A DNA stretch of 64,000 bases, taken from contig JACQFD010000002.1 of the NCBI GenBank assembly GCA_016200225.1, positions 264,862 through 328,861 of the forward strand, read 5' to 3'. The notes under the pieces were generated by a model. The model ran no database searches, was not told the origin of the DNA, and was given only the letters and a program-made list of their open reading frames with translations. This document shows positions 10,901 to 19,979 of the stretch, in pieces; position 1 is the stretch's first letter; the number at the start of each line of letters is the position of its first letter. Both the position numbers and the translations under genes were made by a program. Source of the DNA: Planctomycetota bacterium (lineage in GTDB: Bacteria > Planctomycetota > UBA1135 > JACQFD01).

Positions 10901-11709
10901 CGCCGATTGTGTATGTTCCGTCGGGGTCGGTGTTGAAAGTGTTAAAAGAGCGGCGGGACGCGCGCAAAAAAGAAATATTACCATTCGATGTGCTCGCCAT
11001 GGGCGATCCAGTACTACCAAAAGCGGCGGCGTCAAGACCAACGGAGTCGAAGCCCGCGTCCGCGCCAGTCGGCGCCGCAAGCAGGCCGACGCGCGAGTTT
11101 CTGTATAAACTCGATCCGCTGCCTGGGTCAAAGCGCGAAGTCGAGACGATCGAGCGATCGTTGGCTTCCACGCGAAAAGTAAAGACGCTTCTCGGCGAGA
11201 ATGCAACAAAAATGGAGGTCGCGAAATTCGGCCCCCAGGCGCGCGTCCTGCATTTCGCGACGCATCATATTCCGTACGCCACCGACAGTGTCAATTTGAG
11301 TACGCTCATTCTCTCCCCCGCCAGGGACGGCAGCGACGAAGGCTTATTAACGATGGCCGACCTCGTCGATCCGTGGCGCGGCACGCTGCCGAATTGTGAA
11401 CTCGTCGTTCTCGCGGGCTGTTCAACGGGCAAAGGCGAATATTTAAATAACGAAGGGATGTACGCAATCCCGATGGGATTCTTTTTCGCGGGCGCCCCCG
11501 CCGTCGTATCGACACTCTGGCCCGTCGACGACGCGAGCACCGCGGATTTCATGGCGGACTTTTATAAACAATGGCTTTCGCCGAAAGATACAAATAACAA
11601 CCCACCATCCAAGATCGATGCATTCACCGCCGCGCGAAGATTATTAAAGAAAGAGCGCCCAGAACCCTACTTCTGGGCGCCGTTTATCATGATGGGAGAT
11701 CCGCGGTAA
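7960..11709 (+). CDS. Secreted TPR-CHAT protease-like protein 2
   Basis: This is a tandem paralogue of the preceding gene. The longest frame starts at GTG 7960 and overlaps the upstream stop by 4 nt; ATG at 7969 (MIKLCLPLIIMSVVALQDS) is an alternative that still leaves a signal peptide. About twelve 42-residue TPRs (residues ~100-600) carry the repeated LAMRRRLFKGDHPxVA with SLNNxAxxLxSLGK. A spacer and a C-terminal CHAT caspase-like domain follow. The catalytic candidates are His1102 (HFATHH) and Cys1154 (LAGCSTGKG). The last ~340 residues are nearly identical to those of gene 1, while the TPRs differ clearly. The overlap implies translational coupling with gene 1. It would act outside the cytoplasm if the signal peptide is used; its target is unknown. 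Confidence 0.9.
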   Translation: MTLMIKLCLPLIIMSVVALQDSRPASHPATWPALDPKVKAEMQEHEKAARTAMREKDKNAAVKEWLLAANICKAGGSIPDVADGLATIADRLGKVSDWKDSLQIHRDCLQIRRALWPGGHEKLAQSLVSVAACLDRLGKRADALGHNEEALVMRRSLFEGDHMDVAESLNNVAAGLVNVGKYPEALLKFEELLAMTRRLFNGDHPVVAITLDNYGACLEAAGKSAEGLAFAEEAYAMRKRLFKGDHPDTAASMNNIANKLQSLGKGDEALARFEEAYAMFRRLHPEDDPEVATSLDNIALCLQSLDRLTDAMLKYEEGLAMCRRLFKGDHPELAKSLNNYGFCLKALGRNAEALSIAEEVLAMRKRMYKGNHPDVAESLNNVAAGLRSLGKSAEAMPYYEQSLAMYRRLHKGDHPRVALVLRNLASCLNSRGRYIEALSISEEALAMSRRIYKGDHPDVASETRAVASCLLNLGKLDASLAKYEESLAMCRRIHKGDHSEVASALNGLAYCLEFSGKSATALPYYEEALALRQRLFNGDHPSVAMSLNNIASSLRSLGKRTESLQKREEALAMERRISNGDSGDLLLTIQNAAVDRESLGKTEEALANYREAVAMARRLQDKDTYISETNLGRLLLQTHDGRDTEEAVALLTHAFEELESLASTSTSLRSEDRLHFFWQLGKWNTSDALQHALFVQHDPIRQFNYLERARSRAGLDAIAQLDKDPVSVALAAAETRMDETLASEIRAIPDLLSNQNAIITDLTSIRDSLDLRKDLDTKTLAKERSRLDDELGIAHLKYNQTIARRARILRDNVSLVAVALPEEVQATLQNDESLLAYNFSRTEGYCIVVPPTGGSIRAFELHWKDGVNVNERDLNKLTSAYLAMIRAAALERHETLAELSLATNRGLPTNTPPRTIPGKASDRGAALFEGLIPDEIWKEIKNCKRVYIVPDGPLHLLPMESLITKRADKLADCEYWLDSGPPIVYVPSGSVLKVLKERRDARKKEILPFDVLAMGDPVLPKAAASRPTESKPASAPVGAASRPTREFLYKLDPLPGSKREVETIERSLASTRKVKTLLGENATKMEVAKFGPQARVLHFATHHIPYATDSVNLSTLILSPARDGSDEGLLTMADLVDPWRGTLPNCELVVLAGCSTGKGEYLNNEGMYAIPMGFFFAGAPAVVSTLWPVDDASTADFMADFYKQWLSPKDTNNNPPSKIDAFTAARRLLKKERPEPYFWAPFIMMGDPR

Positions 11710-11737
11710 AAGACCGCCATCGCTTCTTGACAATAAC

Positions 11738-13774
11738 TCAGTTCTTATTCATTTGCTTCACTAGCTCTCTCAACAACTCGCGCTGCGCTTTCAGCTCCGC
11801 GCGGAGTTCCTGATTTTCCTTCTCCATCTTTTTATATAAACCTTGGATCGCGGCCAGTGCGACGCCGTCGGCGTCGACGGTCGTGATGTGCTTGTTGTCG
11901 GGGCCAAGGTTGAACGATTGATAAAAATCCTGCGCCATCGGGCCCATGTGGCGGACCGCGGCGCCTTCGGCGATGTAGTTCCAAGTCGAAACGGGTGTGG
12001 CAACAATTAACTGTAATATTGAGTTGACGTCGACGGGCGCGACGTTTTCCTTAAGATTTCGATCGCTAATACTCGACCACGTGCCGCTGCCGGCTGCGAG
12101 CGTGACGCCGGCCGTGGGGGTGCCCGATCCGTCGATCCCCGAAACAAGCCGGAAACCGCCTGTCGCGCGCGCGACAAATTCATTGCTCGTAACTGTTGAT
12201 ATATCAAAATCACTGCTGTCGCCCCAGACGAACGCGCCCGGAGAATTTACTTTTGCGCGCCGCCCGGCCGCGAATCCAAAGGATACGGCGACGCTATTAT
12301 TAACGCCGCCGGGCACTGTGGAACCCGTGCCGTTCGCAAAATTAGTATCGCCGCCGCCAATGGTAGCGTTTACGCCGTTTGTCTGGTTATTTTGACCGCC
12401 TCCGACCACAGAGTGATCGCCTCCGGCAATATTCGAAGTTCCGGCACCGATGAAGCCGTGGCTCCCGCTGGCAAAATTAAATTCTCCGCCGCACACGACG
12501 GACGAAGTTGTGGTCGCGTCATTGTTGACTCCGCCTCCAATGAAACTATTCGTGCCTGACGCGGTATTTTGGTCGCCGCCGACAATGGAAGAGTGGTTCC
12601 CCTGCGCGTTATTTGTAGATCCGCCGCCGACGAATGAAAACGGACCATCGGCGAGATTGTCCGTGCCGCCCACGACCGTCGCGGCGACTCCGGTGAGGGG
12701 GTCGCCATCCGATGAGCCCGCAATATTGTTAACTCCGCCGCCGACAAAACAGACGTCGTCATAAATAATATTTGGGTTTCCAAAACTTCCACCGCCGCAA
12801 ATCGTTCCCAGCCGCGAGCCTTCCAGGATGTCGTTCTTCGCGTCTCCACCAAGCACGCTCACCTCCGAACCTGCAATACTGTAGCGCATCACCGAGACTT
12901 GTCCAATTTGTAATATCAGCGGTTGTCCAACGTCAGATGTTACTGTTGACTGTGTGAATAAAACGCCGTCGATCTTCGCATCTCCGGCGACTTCGAGTAA
13001 CTTGGACGGTGTCGATGTACCAATTCCAACGGCGCCCTGATTGTATACAGCATTCAGACCAACTAATGAAAACGGCGACGAGCCCGTCGCCCCCGTATCG
13101 CCCTTCGAACCCTGCGCGCCGGTCGATCCCTGGGCACCGGTCGCTCCGGTGGAGCCGGTCGAACCCGTTGGACCGATGGGGCCCTGAATTCCCTGCGGGC
13201 CTTGCGGCCCCTGCGGCCCTGTAATCGTTCCCGGATTCAATGCAATCTTGAGCGACGCCTCGTGCGCGGTTTTAGCATTTTCTTTACTATCGAATTGTAC
13301 GGATAAACCCGAGCCCTGGGTTGGCGAAAGTACGAGTCCCGAATTTGTTAGCGATCCATCTATCCAAGCCTTCACTGTATTTGTAATGTCGACCGTGATG
13401 AATTTATTAACATCCGTCGTCGCAATACCAATACTGCTCGCAACGGCGGCGCCGGCGGCCGGCGCGTTCCCGTGTGTAATCGACGATTCCTGCCATGCGG
13501 CGAGGTTCGGGGCCACGTCCAGCGAACCGGCGGTCGATACTTTATTTACAAAAATCTGCATCGTCGCCGATTGCACCTGCGAGCCCGTGGTCCCGGCGGG
13601 CAGCCCCGCCAGCGAAAATTGTAAATAAACGCGCGTTCCCGTTCCCTTCAGGTTGAGCGTCGCGCTCGTTCCGAAGTTCTTCGTGGCCGACGACGACGCC
13701 GTGTGCGAATCCGCCGCGATAACGCCGTCGGATCCTCCGGGAAGGAACAATAATGATAGTAATAATGAAATCAT
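11738..13774 (-). CDS. Fibre-like secreted protein: DNRLRE domain, collagen repeat, S74 chaperone
   Basis: This 678-aa protein has a signal peptide ([14 protein letters not shown]) and a DNRLRE-type carbohydrate-binding-like domain (about 20-180). A short collagen-like Gly-X-Y stretch (186-232, [16 protein letters not shown] and on) follows. Next is a long glycine/asparagine-rich repeat region (about 300-540, units such as FVGGGxxNxAxG), like head repeats of trimeric adhesins. Residues 570-648 form a peptidase S74 intramolecular chaperone ([18 protein letters not shown]), and the end is a coiled coil (648-678). S74 domains trimerise fibres and cut themselves off at a Ser-Lys site, here probably S570 and K575. 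The architecture suggests a trimeric surface fibre. It stands alone and ends 28 bp from the convergent CHAT gene. A prophage tail fibre is less likely because no phage genes are nearby. Confidence 0.85.
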   Translation of the reverse strand: MISLLLSLLFLPGGSDGVIAADSHTASSSATKNFGTSATLNLKGTGTRVYLQFSLAGLPAGTTGSQVQSATMQIFVNKVSTAGSLDVAPNLAAWQESSITHGNAPAAGAAVASSIGIATTDVNKFITVDITNTVKAWIDGSLTNSGLVLSPTQGSGLSVQFDSKENAKTAHEASLKIALNPGTITGPQGPQGPQGIQGPIGPTGSTGSTGATGAQGSTGAQGSKGDTGATGSSPFSLVGLNAVYNQGAVGIGTSTPSKLLEVAGDAKIDGVLFTQSTVTSDVGQPLILQIGQVSVMRYSIAGSEVSVLGGDAKNDILEGSRLGTICGGGSFGNPNIIYDDVCFVGGGVNNIAGSSDGDPLTGVAATVVGGTDNLADGPFSFVGGGSTNNAQGNHSSIVGGDQNTASGTNSFIGGGVNNDATTTSSVVCGGEFNFASGSHGFIGAGTSNIAGGDHSVVGGGQNNQTNGVNATIGGGDTNFANGTGSTVPGGVNNSVAVSFGFAAGRRAKVNSPGAFVWGDSSDFDISTVTSNEFVARATGGFRLVSGIDGSGTPTAGVTLAAGSGTWSSISDRNLKENVAPVDVNSILQLIVATPVSTWNYIAEGAAVRHMGPMAQDFYQSFNLGPDNKHITTVDADGVALAAIQGLYKKMEKENQELRAELKAQRELLRELVKQMNKN

Positions 13775-13997
13775 GGCAGGGTCTGATACTGTTTAAGAAA
13801 ACGAAACGGAAGACACAAATCGTAAATTTTTAGATCAATCAATTACCGGATTGGGTCCGGCGTGTCCGTCAACGAGCCGGGAACGGCTCTCCGACGAATG
13901 CAAGTATTCTTACCCGCCCCGGCGTTCGGCGATAGCGAGAATTCATACATTTTTCGCGGGGAATCACCGCCGCGGGCATCGAACGGCGGACCGGTAG

Positions 13998-15191
13998 TCA
14001 CACGCCCGCCGACGCAAGCCGCGCGTCGCTGTCGCTTTGTCCGCGCGCGCGCCAGCCTCGCGGCGCCCCCGCGCGACCCGTGAACGCGTCCAGGATTCGC
14101 CGCGCGGCATGATCCCAGTTGTAATATTCGCGAACGCGCGTCCGCGCGGCGTCGCCGGCGGCCGCGAGGCGTTCGGCGTTTGAAAGCCACCATAGCATCG
14201 CTTCCGCGAGCGCGCGAGGTTCGGGGTTCTTTAATAATGTTCCGCTGATGCCGTCCTGTATGACTTCGGGAGCCGCCCATTGATTCATGGCAATAACGGG
14301 ACACCCGGCGGCCATGGCCTCGAGCATTGCGATGCCGAACGGTTCAAAACGCGATGGAAACGCGAGCAGCGACGCCTGCGAATATAATATTAATAATTCC
14401 GCGCGGCGCCCGCGCTCGAGCGGCCCGATCCACTCGACGCCGTCGCGCGCGCCCGGAGTCGAATCGGGTCCCACGATTTGCAATCGTAAATCCGGGCGCA
14501 CTTTTCGAGCGAGATTCAGCGCGTCGAGCACGAGCGGACCGTTTTTACGATTCCAATCGCGCCCGACGAATAGTATCGTTTTGCAATCATAACTTTTCCG
14601 CGGCGGCGGCATTTCGTCGAAATTGGGACCCGCGCCGGTGATACAAATCCGCTCTTTCGGAATATTATAATCGTCGGCCAGCGACCGGGCGCACCATTCG
14701 CTTCTCGGAAATAACCATTCGCAGCGGTCGAGCACGCGTTTCTGCCGGTCAATGCAATGATCCACGTCGGCCGGAGCGAGTTTACCGAACCAACTTTCCC
14801 CCGAGCGCGCAAGCTGCGCAAATGTAGCATCCAGCGCCGCGCCCACGGGAACGCGCGCTCGCAACCCTGCCGGCGCGGGAAAAAAATTTGTTCCATACAA
14901 AAGCGCGCCCGCCGCGTTTTCGTCGCTTTCCAAAAACGCGTGCGCGCGCCGCGATCTTCGCCCGACCGCGCGGTCGCTCCATTCGGCGATCAGTTGCGTT
15001 CCCGGAACGCGCCGCGTGCTGGCGATCACGAGACTCCGCTCCGCGACGCGCGCGAATTTCGACGGTTCGACATTATAAATATTCGTAAGCGCTCCGGCTC
15101 GCTCGATGGCGGCGAAGAGCTGCCGCGCCGAACCGGAAAAATGCTTCGGGTTTCGCGGATCGCCGACGGTCAGACCGCAAAGGCGGGTCAT
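13998..15191 (-). CDS. GT4-family glycosyltransferase
   Basis: The product (397 aa, ATG at 15191) has the two-lobed GT-B layout. The C-terminal half holds the recognisable GT4 signature: ILFVGRDWNRKNGPLVLDAL, then LRLQIVGPD, then FEPFGIAMLEAMAAGCPVIA with the EX7E nucleotide-sugar motif, and APEVIQDGISGTLL. The N-terminal lobe (LCGLTVGDPRNPKHFSG) is divergent and presumably binds the acceptor. It lies on the same strand as the ABC exporter upstream (145-bp gap), so a shared envelope-glycan role is possible but not shown. The Arg/Ala-rich C-terminal tail after residue ~370 looks unstructured. Donor and acceptor sugars cannot be read from the sequence. Confidence 0.88.
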   Translation of the reverse strand: MTRLCGLTVGDPRNPKHFSGSARQLFAAIERAGALTNIYNVEPSKFARVAERSLVIASTRRVPGTQLIAEWSDRAVGRRSRRAHAFLESDENAAGALLYGTNFFPAPAGLRARVPVGAALDATFAQLARSGESWFGKLAPADVDHCIDRQKRVLDRCEWLFPRSEWCARSLADDYNIPKERICITGAGPNFDEMPPPRKSYDCKTILFVGRDWNRKNGPLVLDALNLARKVRPDLRLQIVGPDSTPGARDGVEWIGPLERGRRAELLILYSQASLLAFPSRFEPFGIAMLEAMAAGCPVIAMNQWAAPEVIQDGISGTLLKNPEPRALAEAMLWWLSNAERLAAAGDAARTRVREYYNWDHAARRILDAFTGRAGAPRGWRARGQSDSDARLASAGV

Positions 15192-15335
15192 TTTCGAATA
15201 TTAAACAAGTGAATTGCGCGAATTAGAAATGGGCTCCGCCCATCAAAACGAACGCGCGCCACCGAATTGTTTCGTCGGAATTTTGTCGCTCGCGCTATGC
15301 ACCCTTTCGCGGGGAGCGCCCGCCAAACGACTCTG

Positions 15336-17225
15336 TCAGGCCTGCAGCCCGAACTGCATATCATACAATTTGCGATAGACGCCGCCGACTTTTAACAATT
15401 CTTCGTGAGTTCCCTGTTCGACGAGCCGACCGCGGTCGAGAACGAGAATGCGCGTCGCGTTGCGAATCGTCGAAAGGCGGTGGGCGACGACAAGCGACGT
15501 GCGCCCCTGCATCAATCGATCGAGCGCTTCGCGTACGGCCTGTTCGCTTTCGGCGTCGAGCGCGCTCGTGACTTCGTCGAGTAGTAATATCGACGGATTC
15601 TTTAATAATGCGCGCGCGATGGTGATGCGCTGGCGCTGCCCGCCGGAAATGCGAGCGCCGCGGTCGCCGACTTCGTTATCGATGCCATTCGGGAGCGATT
15701 CTACAAATTCGAGCAGGTTTGCGGCGCGCAGCGCTTCGCGCACTTCCGCGTCGGTCGCGTCCGGCTTGCCATATTTAACATTTTCGCGAATGGACGCATG
15801 AAACAAAAATGGCTGCTGATCGACGAGCGCCCACTGTCCAAACCAATGATCGGGTTCGAGATCGCGTATATCCGTTCCATTCGCGAGAATCGCGCCGGAG
15901 TCGGAATCGTAAAATCGCGCGACGAGGTCGAGCAGCGTCGACTTGCCCGCGCCGGACGGACCGACAATGGCAATAATCTCGCCGGCGCGCGCCGTGAACG
16001 AAACACCGTCGATCACGGGTTCGGATTCGTAACGAAATGTAACATTTTTTAATTCTAAAGTCTTTACGGGAGCGCCCAATCGCGCGGTGCCGCGCTTCGA
16101 ATCCGTCGCCGAAGGCTTCTGATCCAATACTTCAAATAACCGCTCGGCCGCGCCCATGGATTCCTGCACCGTTTGATAAGCTTTCGCGATGCGGCGGACA
16201 TGTTGATATATCGTCGCGAGTCCGGTGAACCATACGGTGAGGGCGCCCATATTTCTGATGATCCCCGTGCGGATCTGGACCACGCCCAGAATACAAATAA
16301 TGGCCGCGAATCCTACGTTGGTCAATATAAGCGTAGCCGACTCCGTTTTGGCCTTCGCCCGGATCACGCTCATATAACGATAAATCCACGTGCGGTTCGA
16401 TTCGCGGAAGACGTCTAGTTCTTTCTCTTCCATCCGGAACGCTTTGACGACGCGAATGCCGGCGAACATTTGCGACATCGTCTCCGTCGAAGCGCCGAGC
16501 GCCGCGAGCGACTTGCGCGTCCCCTTTCGTACTTTTCGCCCGAAAATTAATAATGGAATCGCCACCATCGGGATGACCGCGAGAGCGACGATTGTCGCTT
16601 CCGGCATGGCCGCGAACGCCAGTAGTAAACTTCCGATCAACTGCGCGGGTTCGATAATTAAATCATCGAATAGCAGCGAAAGCGCGACGAGAAGAATACT
16701 TATATCGGTCGTGGCGCGCGACAGAAGATCGCCCTTTCTCGATGCCGTGTGATATCGCATTCCGAGCTTGAGAACGTGCGATGCCAGATCTTCGCGAAGA
16801 TCGGCGAGCATGCGGATCGAAAGAGCGCGCGACAATTGTATAAATAACAACTGAATCAGCGCTCCGACGACCGAAATGATAAGAACACCGATACCGATCG
16901 CCACGACGAGCGAAAGGCGAGGATCGCCCGACGCGTCGAGCGCGGGCACAACTGCGACGATCTGTAGCCTCATCCATTCGACCGCGTGATCGACGTGACG
17001 AACGATTGCTTCAGTTCCCTCGACCTCCGCGACGCCGCCACCGATTTTGATGCCGAACACTCGATTTACGAGTGTATTTAACAAAAGCAGCGGCGCCTTC
17101 ATCAAAAAGCCCGTCGCAAGGCCGAGCCCGAGTACTGACGCCGCGCGCCACCGGTAGCGCCACACGTACGGGCCGAATCGCCGCATCGCGCGGACTATCG
17201 ATACTTTTTTCGTCGAGTCAGGCAC
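15336..17225 (-). CDS. MsbA-type ABC exporter (fused membrane and ATPase domains)
   Basis: This 629-aa half-transporter starts at GTG 17225; Met13 (MRRFGPYVWRYR) is an alternative. Residues ~20-340 form the six-helix ABC transporter domain, with hydrophobic segments such as VLGLGLATGFL and VVAIGIGVLIISVVGALI. The ATPase domain follows. It has Walker A GPSGAGKST (~420), signature ISGGQRQR (~528), Walker B ILLLDEVTSALD (~550) and the H-loop VVAHRLSTI. Such proteins act as homodimers that flip lipids or export lipid-linked glycans or peptides across the inner membrane. A loop rich in glycine (GIKIGGGVAEVEGTEA) between the first two helices is unusual in length. It is flanked by a foldase gene upstream and a glycosyltransferase downstream on the same strand. 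Substrate unknown. Confidence 0.92.
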   Translation of the reverse strand: MPDSTKKVSIVRAMRRFGPYVWRYRWRAASVLGLGLATGFLMKAPLLLLNTLVNRVFGIKIGGGVAEVEGTEAIVRHVDHAVEWMRLQIVAVVPALDASGDPRLSLVVAIGIGVLIISVVGALIQLLFIQLSRALSIRMLADLREDLASHVLKLGMRYHTASRKGDLLSRATTDISILLVALSLLFDDLIIEPAQLIGSLLLAFAAMPEATIVALAVIPMVAIPLLIFGRKVRKGTRKSLAALGASTETMSQMFAGIRVVKAFRMEEKELDVFRESNRTWIYRYMSVIRAKAKTESATLILTNVGFAAIICILGVVQIRTGIIRNMGALTVWFTGLATIYQHVRRIAKAYQTVQESMGAAERLFEVLDQKPSATDSKRGTARLGAPVKTLELKNVTFRYESEPVIDGVSFTARAGEIIAIVGPSGAGKSTLLDLVARFYDSDSGAILANGTDIRDLEPDHWFGQWALVDQQPFLFHASIRENVKYGKPDATDAEVREALRAANLLEFVESLPNGIDNEVGDRGARISGGQRQRITIARALLKNPSILLLDEVTSALDAESEQAVREALDRLMQGRTSLVVAHRLSTIRNATRILVLDRGRLVEQGTHEELLKVGGVYRKLYDMQFGLQA

Positions 17226-17263
17226 CGATCACGAAGTTAGCGGAATGCGATTGCAGCTTTGAA

Positions 17264-17296
17264 CAAAAAAAGCCGGCCGCCAGTTGCGGCGGCCGA
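17264..17296 (-). terminator. Rho-independent terminator after the SurA-like gene
   Basis: Read on the reverse strand, a GC-rich hairpin (GGCCGCC, loop GCAACT, GGCGGCC) is followed directly by a run of seven to eight T residues (complement of 17264-17271). It starts 27 bp after the stop of the foldase-like gene (17323) and ends before the ABC exporter start (17225), so the two genes are probably separate transcription units. Confidence 0.85.
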
Positions 17297-17322
17297 CAAT
17301 TGTGAATCTTGAAATGAAATTC

Positions 17323-19188
17323 CTACTTTCGAATCTCAACTTTCGCTTTCTGCATCACGCCGTTGACGAATTTATAAAACGAATGCGTGTTGAAATCCTG
17401 TCTCGCGAGATCGCTCTGCTTCGCGTCCGCGAGATCGGAAACTTTCGTACCGGGATTGCGCGCGACAAGGCGCGCGACGTAACAACCGCTCGGGCCGCGC
17501 ACCGGTCCAACGACTTCGCCGACCTTTGCGTCGAAAAACATGTGCTCCGCGAAATTGTAGCCTTCGATGATGGTTGTCAATTCGCTCTCATGCGTGCGCT
17601 CGATGAGCGGCTGGCGCTGCTGGGGACCGAAGTGCCCGTGATTTGTTGTAACAATCGGAGCCGGCTGTCCGGGCGCGGGTTTTGGATCTGAATAATTCGA
17701 ATCGCGTTCGAGAATATCACTAAACGTGAATCCGCGCGCCGCCTCGATGGCGGCTTTTTCCGCGTCGGCGTCGCTCATATTCTTATCTTTGGCTTCCTTG
17801 CGCGCCTTCGCCGCGCGGCTGGCGCCTTCTTTCAAATCGGCGATTCCTTTGTTCGCGCGCTCGAATGCCTTTTCAAATCCTTCCTCGATCGAGCGGACGC
17901 TCGCGTCGGCGGAATACGAATACCAAATAACTTCCACGTCGGCCGTGCCGCTCGTGAAATATAACATATGTTCGTCGACGTATTTTTTGATCGCTTCGTC
18001 GGTCCGTTCCGCCGCCGCCATTCGTTTGAACGATTCGAACATTTGAAAATACATTCGATACAATTGCATCGTCGGGAATCGGCGGAAATGTACCATTCCC
18101 GGAAGACTGAACGGACCCGCGGGGTAGGCGCGCTTTTCCGCTTCGAAAGCATCCTTAAATTCGGCGCTTCCTTCGTGAAACCAATATTGCGGTCGCGTCG
18201 GATCGGCGGCGTCGCCGCCCGCGTCGCGCTTTTTCTTAGCTTCTTCCCTGGCTTTGACCCAGTCCGATTCCTCGCGCGCGAGAATGGCCTGCTTCACGGC
18301 TTCGCGAACCGCCGCGAATTGTATAGTCTTCAGCGAATCGGGATAGACGCCGAGCCCCATCCCTTTCTTTAATATTTCCTGAGTCTTAAATTCGCGATCG
18401 GCGACCATGAGCGCGGTGTCCTGCGGAATGCCGTCGAGCTCATCCTTCAATTCGAGCGGCTCGAGAATGTGTTTTGCGATCGCCTGCCTTAGAAACACGA
18501 GGCCGAGAACATTGCCCTGTTTCCTGCCGTCGTCCGCGCTGTTCTGCTGTTGTAAATTAAACAAAAAATCGTTGAATTGCTTCGGATCGAGGCCGGGGCG
18601 GAGCGCTTTCACCGCTTCGATCGTCACCTGCGGCCACGCTCCCTTCTTTGGTAAATAAACCGCATCGAACAAATCCTGCGTGCGGAGCGCGAATTCAAAA
18701 CTCGCCTCGGTTTGTCCCGACGTCGCGAGATGCTGTTCAAATGTAATATCCGGTTTCTTTTCCTCGACTTGTTTACGATAGTCGTCGAGGCGCGCGCGCA
18801 TGCCCTTTTCATCAACTTGGTAGGCGGTGACGTCTTCGTTGGCGGCCTTACGGCGCGCGAGTTCCTTTTCAACCGCGACGCTGACGCGCGCCACGGCCAT
18901 CGATGAATCTCCGGAAACATAAATACTTGTGCGCGCCACTTCCTGCGACGGAACTTCGATTCCGTTCACAAGGATCGCCGGCCATTCGGCTTCGACGATG
19001 GGAAGCGCCTTGATCGATTCGCGCGCAATCGCGGCTTGTTTGGCGAGGTCTCGAAGGTCGACGCCGCCTATTTTTTCCTGACCACCTCCGCCTTTTTCTT
19101 GAGAGAAGGAGATTTGGGGTATCGCGACGCCCATGGCAAGGGTCGCGAAAACTAGAGTCGTTCGGTGGAGGCGCATCATGAGAAGCAT
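17323..19188 (-). CDS. SurA/PpiC-like periplasmic peptidyl-prolyl isomerase
   Basis: I choose ATG 19188 because it gives a clean signal peptide (MLLMMRLHRTTLVFATLAMG, cleavage near ISFSQ). The frame is open further upstream, but that extension is Arg-rich and unlike a leader. The mature ~590 residues are helical and charged in the first two thirds, as in SurA chaperones. They then reach a parvulin-like C-terminal stretch containing VGEVVGPVRGPSGCYVARLVAR and the closing FYKFVNGVMQKAKVEI. The match to the PPIC family rests mainly on this last motif; other parvulin residues are not obvious, so chaperone activity without isomerisation is possible. The likely role is folding of exported envelope proteins. 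It is divergent from the gene at 19287 and ends at a strong terminator. Confidence 0.7.
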   Translation of the reverse strand: MLLMMRLHRTTLVFATLAMGVAIPQISFSQEKGGGGQEKIGGVDLRDLAKQAAIARESIKALPIVEAEWPAILVNGIEVPSQEVARTSIYVSGDSSMAVARVSVAVEKELARRKAANEDVTAYQVDEKGMRARLDDYRKQVEEKKPDITFEQHLATSGQTEASFEFALRTQDLFDAVYLPKKGAWPQVTIEAVKALRPGLDPKQFNDFLFNLQQQNSADDGRKQGNVLGLVFLRQAIAKHILEPLELKDELDGIPQDTALMVADREFKTQEILKKGMGLGVYPDSLKTIQFAAVREAVKQAILAREESDWVKAREEAKKKRDAGGDAADPTRPQYWFHEGSAEFKDAFEAEKRAYPAGPFSLPGMVHFRRFPTMQLYRMYFQMFESFKRMAAAERTDEAIKKYVDEHMLYFTSGTADVEVIWYSYSADASVRSIEEGFEKAFERANKGIADLKEGASRAAKARKEAKDKNMSDADAEKAAIEAARGFTFSDILERDSNYSDPKPAPGQPAPIVTTNHGHFGPQQRQPLIERTHESELTTIIEGYNFAEHMFFDAKVGEVVGPVRGPSGCYVARLVARNPGTKVSDLADAKQSDLARQDFNTHSFYKFVNGVMQKAKVEIRK

Positions 19189-19286
19189 GGTCGGGTTTTT
19201 TCGGGGCAACAGTTTACCGGTACGCATCCCGAATGCCGCTGGTTGGTTTTCGCGTCGCCCGGCGTCGCAAGTTACCTTCATGGAAC

Positions 19287-19979
19287 ATGCTCTACGACAC
19301 CCGAACGCTCGCTTTTGTGTGCGAGCTCTTCTATCCGCCCGTCCAGACGATCGACGCGACACGCATCCAGTCCATCCACAACGAGTTATTTACAAATCCG
19401 CGACTCGGATACCGCAATTTTAATTTTATTCAGGGGGGCGTCGTTCTATCGAATCCGCTGCCGGTTCCCTCGGCAAATTCAACATTTACGGTCATGGGCG
19501 ACCGCTACCGCGTCGCCGAGGAGCTGACCGAAGTGTCGCTCGACGATTTCATCGCGCGCGTTGAATTGGTGACCCGCCTCGCGAGCCATCGCCTCGAGAT
19601 TCCGGTATTTACAGCGGCGCAAATTTCCGTGCGAACACTAATGAATCCGCGTCAATACCGCGACGCCCGCGAATTCTTTGCAAAGGGCGTTTTTCGTTTC
19701 GCCGACGACGCGCTCGACGCTTTCGGTCGTCCGTGTCAAATGTTCGGTCTGCGTCTCGTTTTTCCACAAAACCAGACCGAGCGGGCTTTCTACGCTCTGC
19801 GCATGGAATCCTGGAACAACGACGCGCGCTCGATATTTATTGATAATGTCGGCACGTTTACCGGCGTGGTCCCGGCCGCCGACGCCGGCAAACATTACTC
19901 CGACTGCGTCCGCGCCGCGTACGCGTTTGTAACAGATCGGGCGGTCGGGTTTCTTTCGAATTTTGATAAACAAAGCTAA
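19287..19979 (+). CDS. Conserved-looking hypothetical protein
   Basis: This 230-aa protein is of a family I cannot name. The chosen start (ATG 19287, MLYDTRTLAFVCELFY) avoids an Arg-rich extension that would reach back towards the divergent foldase gene. The sequence mixes beta-type and helical segments, has no signal peptide, membrane segment or catalytic motif I recognise, and contains RYRVAEELTEVSLDDFIARVELV and LRMESWNNDARSIFIDN. It overlaps the next gene by 17 nt, so it is probably co-transcribed with the foldase-like lipoprotein and the HEAT protein. Confidence 0.7.
   Translation: MLYDTRTLAFVCELFYPPVQTIDATRIQSIHNELFTNPRLGYRNFNFIQGGVVLSNPLPVPSANSTFTVMGDRYRVAEELTEVSLDDFIARVELVTRLASHRLEIPVFTAAQISVRTLMNPRQYRDAREFFAKGVFRFADDALDAFGRPCQMFGLRLVFPQNQTERAFYALRMESWNNDARSIFIDNVGTFTGVVPAADAGKHYSDCVRAAYAFVTDRAVGFLSNFDKQS

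Noticed and set aside
13874..13889. Small hairpin GAGCCG/CGGCTC after the glycosyltransferase gene
   Set aside because: Six-base arms with no T-run; too weak for a terminator call.
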